64,000 nucleotides of DNA from Pomacea canaliculata (Eukaryota; Mollusca; Gastropoda; Architaenioglossa; Ampullariidae), in assembly GCF_003073045.1 (NCBI RefSeq), contig NC_037594.1, positions 32,994,338-33,058,337 on the forward strand. Direction: 5' to 3'. The notes under the pieces were generated by a model. The model searched no databases, was not told the origin of the DNA, and was given only the letters and a program-made list of their open reading frames with translations. Every line of letters begins with the position of its first letter. Position 1 is the first letter of the stretch. The translations under genes were made by a program, and so were the position numbers. Positions 25,870 to 36,542 of the stretch are shown here, in pieces.

Positions 25870-27480
25870 ATATAATTTTACTTACAAATTAAATCTATAA
25901 ATCACAATTAGCAATGCAAAACTTATGTTGTTATACATCAATTTGAACTATCCATGCCAGTGTCCCTAATCCACCTCTAGGAAAACCATAGAAGAACTAG
26001 CCATGGCTAGTCTTACTATCCTGTTAGACACAAAATAGGCAAATAATGCTGCTGCCTAGAAAACCAAAAGCTTGTGTTACAAGACAGCAACAACACCAGT
26101 GAATGTCATCTATATCACTAATCATCTCCCCTGCAGAATGTGATTTCCTACACAAGCATCTTACATTCTTTTCTATCCCCCCTCCCATATAGCAATAAAT
26201 CACTGGGCAAATGAGTGATAAAAACTACCACAAATCACTAATACTGAATTCTAAAAATCACAGCATACTCACAGGCAGATAGCATAGCAGTCAAAAGTCA
26301 ACTGCATCAACCATAATACAGATCAATACTGTCAACTTGCTAACTCAAATCACTTGTGACATGACTGATGCATGACACCATTTGACACAATTTGTGGTCT
26401 TTCTGACAACTCATTTTAAAGTTTCCCCAATCAGAGATTTATATGTTAAATCAATGGCTACAAAGCAAAATTATAAGAAACAACGGCTAAGTTAAAAAAT
26501 ATATATATATATGGTATCGTATAATTAATGTTAATCTCCCTATTTGTTCAAGCTACTCTTAAATTTTCCATGGTTTGTCTTCTGTCTTACTCCTAGTCTC
26601 TGCAAAACGTTGTCACTTCAGCTTACTGACTACAATAACTTGGGTTGCTATCGCACTTGGCCCAGTCCTGTTTTGACCCCCGGAGACTAGATCAGTGTAT
26701 GTCAAAAGCTCCTTAGCTCGAACTCGAACGCTGTAAAATCAGGAGAGTGAAAGAAGGCGACACCCAGGACATTAAAAAAACGAACGCCCTATCGACATTC
26801 ATCCCAAAACAAGTGTTGTACAATGTATTTCCTTCTAATCTCAACGGCAAGTAAACTTCAGTGACAGTGCTAAGATTTCGTAACTTTGTAAAACTGAAAC
26901 AGATATAAAAATCCAAACAAGCAGAAATGTTTTAGCCTGAAATCAATACAAATACGATGGTTGATCTGAAAATACTGTGCAAATCGCAAAAGCAAACAAA
27001 AAATAAAAGCCAAATGTAACATTCAACTGCAAAGCACTCTTAACCCCAGCTCAGTCAAAACAAGTCCTTGGTCAGGAAACGCTCCATTTTGAACGTTGAA
27101 GGCTTGAACTAAGCGACCAAAGATTGACGATTAAGCCATCGACAATTTATATATCTATCTAATCTCGTTTGTATAGAAATATGCTGAAAGATCTCACCCT
27201 GAAAAGTCCACGATACTTCAACACGATGTATTTGCTGCCTTATTTATCACTTGTGATTCACACTGTTGCGTTGACGTCTGCTCTTCTCTCTCTTTGCAGA
27301 GACAAAAAAAGAAACTATTTCAGGAGAGGTAACTCTGCTAGCCAAGTGAGAATAAAATGTTGGAAAAATTTGTCGCGCACAGTTTGAGCTTTGCAAAAAT
27401 AATTATTACATAGTTTGTTCTAATATATCATCAAAAGATTATTCACCTTTCCTTGTTCAACATGCTATCATTGTACGTGT
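25870..27480. other. Unassigned stretch upstream of the C20orf27-like gene
   Basis: No coding exon could be supported. The missing first exon and promoter of the C20orf27-like gene may lie here or beyond the LINE cluster. An (AT)n run is at 26498-26512. The minus-strand frame at 26713-26916 has no family resemblance. Confidence 0.35.
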
Positions 27481-27489
27481 AATGGTCAG

Positions 27490-27860
27490 ATCTTCAATCT
27501 AACGCTCTTTATCGTACTCGGGTACTCTTGGTTGTCTGGAAGGGGAGACAGCAGCTGATGGCTCGGTGTGTGGCCTCGGTGACAGCTTGTGACGAGGAAC
27601 TCTGCCACACCCTCCATCCAGCGTCTGCGGGGTCTTCTACTATTCTCGGGTGCTAGAGTATCTTTGAATGTAGGCTTTTGATGATGGCTGATCTATTGGC
27701 AACCTGTTCTAAGTGGCCGAACCAAAGGACTCTCTTTTCCTGCTGGATGTGTTGGCCGGTGTGGCTCCGATCATTCGCTCGGATTATTTCGTTTTTAATT
27801 ATGTCCTTTTGAATGATCAGGTAGCTGCTCGAGATACCACGCGTCATGTAATTTTTCTCT
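27490..27860 (-). mobile_element. LINE ORF2 C-terminal remnant
   Basis: On the minus strand, GQHIQQEKRVLWFGHLEQVA and, in another frame, RRRWMEGVAEFLVT match the end of ORF2 in RTE/CR1-like LINEs (usual form RRLTWFGHLER .. GRPRRRWMEGV). The reading frame is interrupted. Confidence 0.65.
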
Positions 27861-28586
27861 CACAGGCCTAGGTCTCGTCTGGCACTGCTAGGGTGGGCAT
27901 GAAATAGAGCGTTGATTTGATGTGCTTTAGTCTTCGCAGGGATAAACCAGATAAAATTAGTATACACTGTATTTGAAGATTTATTATAATATATTAAATA
28001 CTAACAAATCAAAGTTATTTAAAATAGAAGAAAACACTGCAAAGGAAATGATACTTTTCTGATAATTTACTTTGTTCTGAAATCTGAATCCTTTAGATCG
28101 AATAAAAACTCTTCAAGGAGTGGAATGTTACTATTCTGTGTCTTGGTCTTATATAGTAAGGTGAACAATGTATGGTGGTATATACGTGCATACAAGGATA
28201 TATAACGTCCTGTAGATTACTCAGTTGCCTTGAACTTTTACACATATAGTATTGTTTATAGGGGTCCTCATATTTAAAACAAATCTAGAAAGGTCTTTTC
28301 GTATCAGTATAAGAATTCTACCTGAGCTGCGACCTTGGTGAGATAGTTTTATAACCGGTACATGGAAAACCATGAAGTTGTTAAAGTAACTGGAGAAGTC
28401 AGATAAATGGCTAATAAATATGTCTCTGTTAAGCAGCATAAATCAAACGTTCCAACACAGAAGGGTTAATGTTTTTTGTAGACCAGTGAGGTTGGGGCCA
28501 GGGCCACATCCCTAGCTACGGTCCGTTTCTTGGCTCTGCGTACCTCTCGTGTGGCCAGACCGAGCTAATGATCGGTGACCGCTGGA

Positions 28587-29250
28587 TCATGTCGGTGAGT
28601 AGTGGCTGAGACCTGTTGCAAGAGAGGTCGCTGTTTCGACTATCTCTTGTAGTACTGTTGCTAGAGTGGTCTCTGTGGCGACTACCTCCTGTAGTACTAT
28701 TGCCTCTGTGCTGAATGGAGTCCGAATCAGATGAGCCTTTCTCGATGTTTGGGTCTCTCGTCGCAGGAAGTTGTCTTCTCTCCGTTGGAGAGGAGAGTCT
28801 CCTGGTTGTTTTGTCTTGTTTATATCTGAGAGATGTTGGGTCAGCGGAGGATAGTCTCTGGTGACTTCTCCGAGTGTTTCATTTCTTCGTTGGAAGTTGG
28901 TTGCTTCTTGAGATCCTATATCGGCACGTCTTTCTTCAATATGGAGTCTGCCATTTTTGTAGTAACCAAATTTTCCTTCTTTTTTCACGCGTTCTAATTC
29001 TGCTCGCTGTCGTTTTGTTAGGTCGGCAGCGACTTTAATCCCATATATATTTCATGAGGACATTTTTTAGTTCAGTATTTTGTAACACTGCCATCTTATC
29101 TCCCTATTTTTAAAAGCGTACAATGATGGGGTGGGGGTACTTACCCCCTTCCTTATGAAGACCCACTCTCTTGCCCGCTCAATATTGTCTGTTCTCCAGT
29201 CATTTGTTTTCGAGTGATTGTTTAGGATTTTCACAATCTTTCATGTACAC
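28587..29250 (-). mobile_element. LINE ORF1-like remnant
   Basis: The minus strand encodes AADLTKRQRAELERVKKEGK followed by FGYYKNGRLHIEERR. This resembles the C-terminal part of LINE ORF1 proteins (usual pattern DLT..QR.E...L..R..GK..Y..G.L.V). Upstream, NIERAREWV-like sequence at about 29165-29190 fits the preceding RNA-binding region. Frames are broken. A host gene is less likely but not excluded. Confidence 0.45.
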
Positions 29251-29568
29251 TCCTTATAGTAATTTTACCCGACTCGCTGTTGTTTCTTCTGGAGAAATTC
29301 TCTAAAGAATCCATTTCCTTCTCTATAGCTCGTTCCTACGTGAGTTGGTATATGAGTTCCTTATATATAGAATATTTATGTCCCGAGAAGGGGTGAGACG
29401 CAGAGAAGACTTGCTGTGTGATGGGAATGAATATGAGACTGTAAATAATGGATTTTTTAGAGTAAGAAAGAGTTAACGTGCCTTTAAATAGAGTATTCAT
29501 TAAATCATGAGAATTGCAGGAATTACATTGGGCGGAAGTTAGATCGAACTGAGAGGAGAGCACCGTGT

Positions 29569-30550
29569 CTACGGACCATCATTTTCAAGAAAACCCATAG
29601 TGAACCTATAGTGAACGAAGCCCGCATCTGCAGAAGAATATCGACGATCTTCGACTATCGGCCGACGGTCGTCTATGTGTTGGCCACACTGACTGGCGGG
29701 AACACGGTAGAACATGGAGTCGTCTTCCCAAGTGGCAGTGCATGTACTGCAACAACGGAGTAACGAAGTGACGACATCCTTCCCACAGCGGGACGTGTCC
29801 CTCGGCAACTCTTGTAGTGATTGATAACCGGAAGTACCTGAATATCTTGCTGACATGAGCCGTGGTGAAACTGGTTCCCAGGCCTTCAGCGCCTTTGTTG
29901 CCTCTGTTGACATCTGCAGTGATACTCTCTGGGTATGATCGTTGTCCAGGTCTTTGTGGCCAGAGTAAATAATGGTTTCTCCTGATGTTAATCTAGTCTG
30001 GCCACTTCCATTCCATCTGGTTTCGCATAACCCGAGAACTCTGATGTTATATTTTTTCATTTCGCTTGCCACTTGAGCTGACTTGCCACTTTCATAGAGG
30101 GCTCTGATGTTCCACGTATTCTATCCTGGTTTTTGTCTTGGTCGTCAAAAGATGAGTCGGCAAGCTGGCTTCCCTGAGGCTTTCACCAGCATGTGCCATG
30201 AGCTCTTCTAGAGAGGAATCCTCCCGACCAGGCCCTTGTGGTACTGTTGTGGTTTCTGTAACAGCTTTTGTTTTTACATGAGTGGGTTGTTAACCCAAAG
30301 CAAAACTCCCAACCTGGAGGGCCAGGGTGTAACATTTTAGTCTGGCCTCTCCCCTGACAGACTGTTCGGCTTGGTTAGACCTGCCAGGAGCAGAAGGCTC
30401 CCGCCGACATCGCTCTGTGGATCCACAAGGTGCGCAAGCCACCACACCACTATAAGGTAAGTTGCACCAACTAGTGGTCTGCGAACGGAAATTATGAAGG
30501 CCCAGCCCTTCCTCGGAGACACGGATTACCATCAGACCACCGTGTTGCAT
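29569..30550 (-). mobile_element. LINE 5' region and endonuclease start
   Basis: The minus strand reads NTWNIRALYESGKSAQVASE, then MKKYNIRVLGLCETRWNGSG, then STEATKALKAWEPVSPRLMS. This is the start of an AP-type endonuclease of a non-LTR element (motifs RVLGLCETRW and ATKALKAWEPVSPRL). The leader upstream (30130-30550) looks like 5' UTR. Similarity fades after about 29830, so the reverse transcriptase is missing. Confidence 0.75.
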
Positions 30551-30964
30551 TAGTTTTTTTTTTTTTTCAAGGATACTTCTAAAAGGGGTGGTGGGAGTTG
30601 GGTGTGTGTAAATTGTCGTGGAACGGACGATGCTGAAAGTGTAAATTGTTTCTATCTGCTACCTGCTTATTGGAGACACTCGTCGAAGAACTCAGCCGGA
30701 AAGCAATTTAAATGTCTGAGGAAAATTATTTAAGTATTGGATGGTGAGGTGACTGTAATAATGTAGGTGCTTTTTTGAACTCATGTGTGCTGACATAAAT
30801 GATCTCGATATCGAGCCAGGACCTTGGAATTTCAAAATACTATGGTAAAATAAAAAGATTTATCAAATTAGAAATTGCAAAGTTCGGCTGTTCATTGCTG
30901 TCTAGAGACTGGGCTCTGCTGTATGTACTTCGTGTACTGATTTTGTGTACAATGATCTGCTTCA

Positions 30965-31550
30965 CGTATCCGATGAGAATTGTCAACAAGGACGGTGGAG
31001 CAGATAAAGACATTAAAAGCCGCATCAACAAAGCCAGGCATGCTTTTAACAGCCTACACTCAATCTGGAATTCCCAAGCATTATCCTTCTGCAGAAAAAC
31101 CTGCATCTTCAACACCAATGTGAAGCCAGTCCTACTGAATGGTTCTAAAACCTGGAGAGTGACATACACCATCAACAACAAGCTCGAGACCTTTACCAAC
31201 CGATGCCTACGCCATATCCTGGGAATACGATGACCTGAAAAGATTTCCAACAGCAGTCTGTGGAAAAGAAACAACTAGAATGCCACTAGCCAAGACATCA
31301 AAATGCGCAAATGGGACTGGATGGGACACACCCTGCGCAAACCATCTGACACCATTGCCAGGCAGGCACTTGACTGGAACCCTCAAGGAAAGGAGGGTAG
31401 GGAGACCAAAGAAGACTAGGAAAAGAACAGTAAAGAGCGAGGCAAAGGATGTCAGAACCCCATGGGCCCAACTGAGCGAGGGCTGCCCAAAACTGCATCC
31501 ACTGGAGAGGTGTTGGCAGCCTGTGTTCCTGGAGGAGTAATACAGAATAG
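30965..31550 (+). mobile_element. LINE ORF2 C-terminal remnant
   Basis: The + strand reads RINKARHAFNSLHSIWNSQA, TNVKPVLLNGSKTWRVTYTI, LETFTNRCLRHILGIR and, after a frame change, KERRVGRPKKTRKRTVKSE. These are the thumb and C-terminal signatures of RTE/CR1-type reverse transcriptase ORFs (KSVLLYGCETWR, CLRKILNIRWPEKI, GRPR.TWRRT). At least one stop and one frame change are present. Its 3' end is near 31540. Confidence 0.8.
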
Positions 31551-31559
31551 ACAATCTTT

Positions 31560-34500
31560 AATTTCCTTAAGTGTACTCCGATTAAATGACTCCTGCAATT
31601 TTTCAGCGCACTACCAATATAGTTCATGTCCTGCTGTACCATGCCTTGTAATTGTGCACCATGTTTCCTTTGAGATATTTCAACTAATTCAACTCACTCA
31701 GAAATCTGTAAAATGTTTTTAACCTTAAGCTTTTACTGACTACACAGTAGTTTTGTGCCTGAGCTTCAGTTCTGGCAATACAAGATTTTGTAACATTAAA
31801 GAAAAATTAAATACTGCTTTAAAACTAGTTACCAATGCTTGTTCTCCTTTGTTATCAATAAAAGGGGTAAATGTTTAATGTTTTCAATATGTAATTTACA
31901 ATTCGTTCACCACTAAAGCCTACAAACGCCAATATTTAACAGCAAGCCCATAATCAACAATTTTATTACATAAAACTCATATAATGAAGCTGTTTCTCAA
32001 CGTAAGGCAGCAATGAAAACAAAGATTCACTAAAATTTCAACTGTATAAAGAAACTTAAAATCCATCTCAAAACGTAAAAAACTCATCAAAATTAAAACG
32101 ATGCTGGGTGATGTAGAGCATGTTATTACAACCCAAAGGCAAGCATGATCTCGGTCATTTAAAATATCACATTTTATATCATTTTACTGAAAGTGGACTT
32201 TGTTATTTCCTGTGTGAACAAACAAAATGTAATAAAGAGCAGTTGTATGCATTAAGGTATAACAAATATCTTTCAATTTCAACAAATCTTATGCTCATCT
32301 TCATTGCTATCACTACTATCATTATTTGTCAGTCTGATAATTAGAAATAAAAGTGGCACTACATAAAGCTGTGGAGATGTTAACAATGTTAAATCAGACA
32401 CTTGGCACCATAAAAAAAAAAGCTTATGAAATATCATCATGTAATAGTTGTAGATTCTTTTCATGTACATAGCATGCTAAAATAAACAAAACAGCTTTAA
32501 GTCTTTTAACTAAAGTGTACCTTACAAATGCTAAACATTATGTATTTTTTGCATAGAAATTAGAGTGCAAGCACCAAACATGTTTATGGGGTGTCCCAAT
32601 CTAAGCTGTCTTTGACAAAAATATACCACAAAAAAAGGCTGGTGTTATCCAATCTGGACAGCAATAGTATCAACAGCTGCCAGCCATTAAGTCTATCTGT
32701 ATTTCACCTTTGTCATATGTAAAAGGATAGAGTCAGAAACAGCAGACTAACAAGCACATACACAAACTAAATCAGTGGCTGGATGGCTGACAAGGCTGGG
32801 GAGAAGGGAGGTAAAGCACATGCCTCAATTCAAATAAGGAATTTTCTTGGTAGTATAAGAAACTGCTCACTTCTTTACCCCATACTAACACCCAAGAAGT
32901 CAATACCACTTCAATAAAGTTATCCTACAAAAAATAATCCCATACATTTTAATCGGCTCTCTCACCAGCAAGAATATTTTGGTTGTCATCTGATTTAAAA
33001 AAAATAACAGTTTGTAACACAGTTGTTCTGATCATACCTTTTATCACAGCATGCCTTTACCCATCCCTCATCACCATGGAAATCAAAACCCAAAGAAATA
33101 CCATTTTAACTCACAGGCTATGTTTACTGTTAGTGAAATATAAAAAAAAAATTAGGCATATGTTTAATAAATAAGTTTTATTTGTGGCATTTATATTTAA
33201 CACTGAATGATATTGTAAATTATAAAACAAAAGTATAATGCAAAAGGATTGCTGCTTATGATCAGCTTCAGAAGCAATGATTTAGGCTCACATTGCTGAG
33301 GTAAAAAGCAAGATGCTAATATCTTCATAATTAATGTAACCTTTGACATTTCACAGAAAAAGCCACACTGTTTGGATGAATAGTTTAATATTATTTATCC
33401 TAACATTTTATTTCAGCAGCTATTACTGTATCTCAACACTTTTTTTACTTTTGATCTATTGAATATTCAAATTACGGGAAAACCTTGGTGGTATATTTCC
33501 TGCAATAGAAACAACCATACAAATACTTTTCTTAACATCCCATAACAGCAAAAGGCCATAAGGAGTTATTTTATACATATAAAGCTCTCCGTTTTAACAA
33601 AAACAGCAAATCACAGCAGATAACTAAACACATGTAAGCTGCATATGACAGTAATAACACCAACAGAAGGTTTGATCAGGATAATTTACTAAGAAAACAG
33701 TAAAGTTTTGTAATAGCTTTGAACAATTTCACTGCTTCTATCAAAACACAAAAAAATCCCAGCAAACCCACTCTTTAATTTCATTCAATGCAAATTTTTC
33801 ATCCTGTTCCTGATGGGTGCTCTTTTCACAATTCAAAATAGTCTAATAAGATAAATGGAAAAAAAAAACAACAAAAAACATACAAAAAGCCCTATAGTTA
33901 TGGCCCATAATACTGTATCAACATCTCAAATAGAGCCCTTTCATGACAAAAATACATTAACAAATGATTTAAAGAAACATTGCCATGTCTCTGTCAATAA
34001 AATTTAGTACATAGCACATGGGAATGACAACAAAAACATCGCAGCTGCATTTTTGCTTCTGCCCTTTAAAAACATCTATTCTCACCACTCTGTCACCTAA
34101 GTCAATAGTATGGTGTAGGTACAGGTACTAACACATGTTAAAGATCTTTTAATGAGGAAAGCATGAGATGTTTGCTTTGAACCACTTCTAGAAAAAACAT
34201 ACATCATATGCAAAACTAGTATATTATCCGCAATCAATGTTAGTCATTAAACTACTGAAGTGGAAAAACAGACTGAAAGAACTTGTCTCCACATAAAATT
34301 AGCAAGTGCTGAAAAGGATGATCTAAACAATGACCGGGCAACTTAACAAATAAAACACATCAACATCTTCTAGTTGCATTCATTTCGTAAATTAGTAAAA
34401 AATCTTTAAAGGGATAGTAACAATACCAATTGTTATAGAAAAGAAAAATGTGATCTTGGATTTAAAATGATATCATTTCATTGTAATGGACCTTATTAAT

Positions 34501-36542
34501 GCAGGTTTTTTAAAACGAGGCCTCATGGTAATGAAGAAGAATCCCCTAGAGCTTCACACATAAAGTCAAATGGCACAGGCACTGCTGTAGACTGGTCTGT
34601 ACAAATGATGACATGATGTGGTGGCAAGACTCATTTCTTTCATTCACAAGTGATAAAAAAACTCACACTGCAGAAGTTCTATCATCTACAAAAGCTGAAA
34701 CAATTATGTGATGTCACTTTTGATTGTTTTATATACAGATGATCCTTGGGGATGAAGTCATGGCAAATAAGGAATTAACAACAATTTTTCTGAAATCTTA
34801 TAACTACAGAGTACCTATAATTTAATTTTTCATGGTGACCTATGGCATCAAATCTGGTTCGGCAGAGCGATAGTCATTACAAAAGACCCTGGCATAGTAT
34901 TATTTATTACTCTACAACTAACCTTATTGTATAGCAAAGGAAATACAATGTAAAAAGCACACCCTTCTTTCATCTGTTTTCTTTTTATGAATGTTCACAC
35001 TAACACACTTATTTACATGTTTAAAGTGTTGAAATATCTCTTTTACAATTATGACATTCTGGCATATATTATAAAATTTTATCAGCTAAGTGTGATTGGC
35101 ACTGGTTAAATGGTGGTTAAATAATGGTAATATATTCTTATGTCTTTCTACACAACTCCAGTTATGAATATATGAATACTGTACTAGGCATAGATGTTCC
35201 TAATCTACATTTGCATATGGTAAATTTTACCATAACTGTTATAAGATTCATGATGTTAACCCTGTAAAAGTAAAAACATTTTAAATGCATAACTATGTTT
35301 TTGCATTTGCAATGGCTGGAATTTACCAAATGCCATATAAAAACCATTGTGTTCAATTTTAATGTTGGCAGGCAACATAATCACAAACATTAGGTTGAAT
35401 GTACACAACATGCAATATATTCACATGACGAACAGCAAATTATACAGACTGGTGACACAAATACAAGAGATGTGTATACACTGTGCAATATATACATGGG
35501 ACAAAGCCAATTATACTGTTAGAGACATAAATTTAAGGTGGAACTAATGAGTAAAATATTTGTTTTGAATCATTTTATAAGTTTTATACTATCGAGTGTT
35601 AAAATACCATATTTGTAGCACATGGAAAATGTTTTTGGGTGCGTACAATGAAAAATTTTGATTTTAAATGTAATTTTTATTTGAACCTTAAGAGATGTAT
35701 ACCGCTGCAATAGATATACATGAGCAAAGAAAATTATATAGGCTGGTGACACAAATTCAAGAGAGATATATCACTGTGCAATATACACATGAACAAAACA
35801 AATTACACAAGTTTATAAAAATAAATGTTCGAGATTGTGCACAATGTTCAAAATAGTCTCATGAGATACAACAAACATAACAGGTTGGTGGCACAGAAAT
35901 ACTAGAAATATGAATGTACAAGGTAAATTATCAAGTCAGTGACAGAAGATAAGTCCCATATGTTGAATAATGAAAGTGCACAGAGAAAATGAAAAACAAT
36001 AGTAACATCTGCAATTTTCTATTGTTTCACTCTTTCAAACTGTTAAGAAAAGTGTGATTAGTATAAGCACATCGCATATTGCAAAACGGTATCACACAAA
36101 CATATCGCAAGCAAAACAAAAATGCAGTATCAGTCTATGATTTTTTTTTTTCAAGTGTTTGTTCTTCGTTAATCATAAATGTGAGAACGTGGAGTGGATT
36201 CCAAATCCAGTATTACAGATCATTTGATACATAGATTAAGTTCAGCAACCACTACACCGGCCCTTAAGGCCTCGTTCTGGTTCCCAAATGGCACTTGCAT
36301 GAATAAGGTCCATTACAGCTTCAAAAACCAAAAAAATGTTCACTGTCTACAGCAACAGTGACAACTAATAACAAAAAATTCTGAACTGTCAATTGCCCGA
36401 CAACTTAAAGAGAAACCTTTTTTCTTTTCTACATATCAAAATTCGTAGATATCAAACAAGATGTATAGCTTCTAAAAAACATAATCACAGCTGTTGCAAA
36501 TGTGTATAGCATTTAGTAACTGACAGCAATGTAAGACCCCTT
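31560..36542 (-). other. A+T-rich stretch, probable very long 3' UTR of the zinc-finger gene
   Basis: About 5 kb without coding frames follows the stop codon of the minus-strand zinc-finger gene. Several minus-strand AATAAA signals occur (for example around 33176). Apart from a degenerate 72-nt repeat (35411-35960) no structure is seen. How much is transcribed cannot be told from sequence. Confidence 0.35.
35411..35960 (+). repeat. Degenerate repeat, unit about 72 nt
   Basis: Units begin TGCAATATAYACATGRRC, continue through AAATTATACAG and CTGGTGACACAAATAC, and end near TATACACTG. Clear unit starts are at 35411, 35483, 35705 and 35777 (72 nt apart within pairs), with a weaker copy around 35860-35960. 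The pairs are separated by unrelated sequence. Confidence 0.6.

Noticed and set aside
26713-26916. Missing N-terminal exon of the C20orf27-like gene
   Set aside because: The minus-strand frame has no similarity to the expected N-terminus and no donor in the right phase.
31207-31642. Minus-strand open frames opposite the LINE remnant
   Set aside because: Antisense shadows of the retrotransposon reading frame.
32760-32880. Possible SINE near 32760-32880
   Set aside because: A G-rich segment looked tRNA-like, but no convincing A and B boxes or flanking repeats were found.
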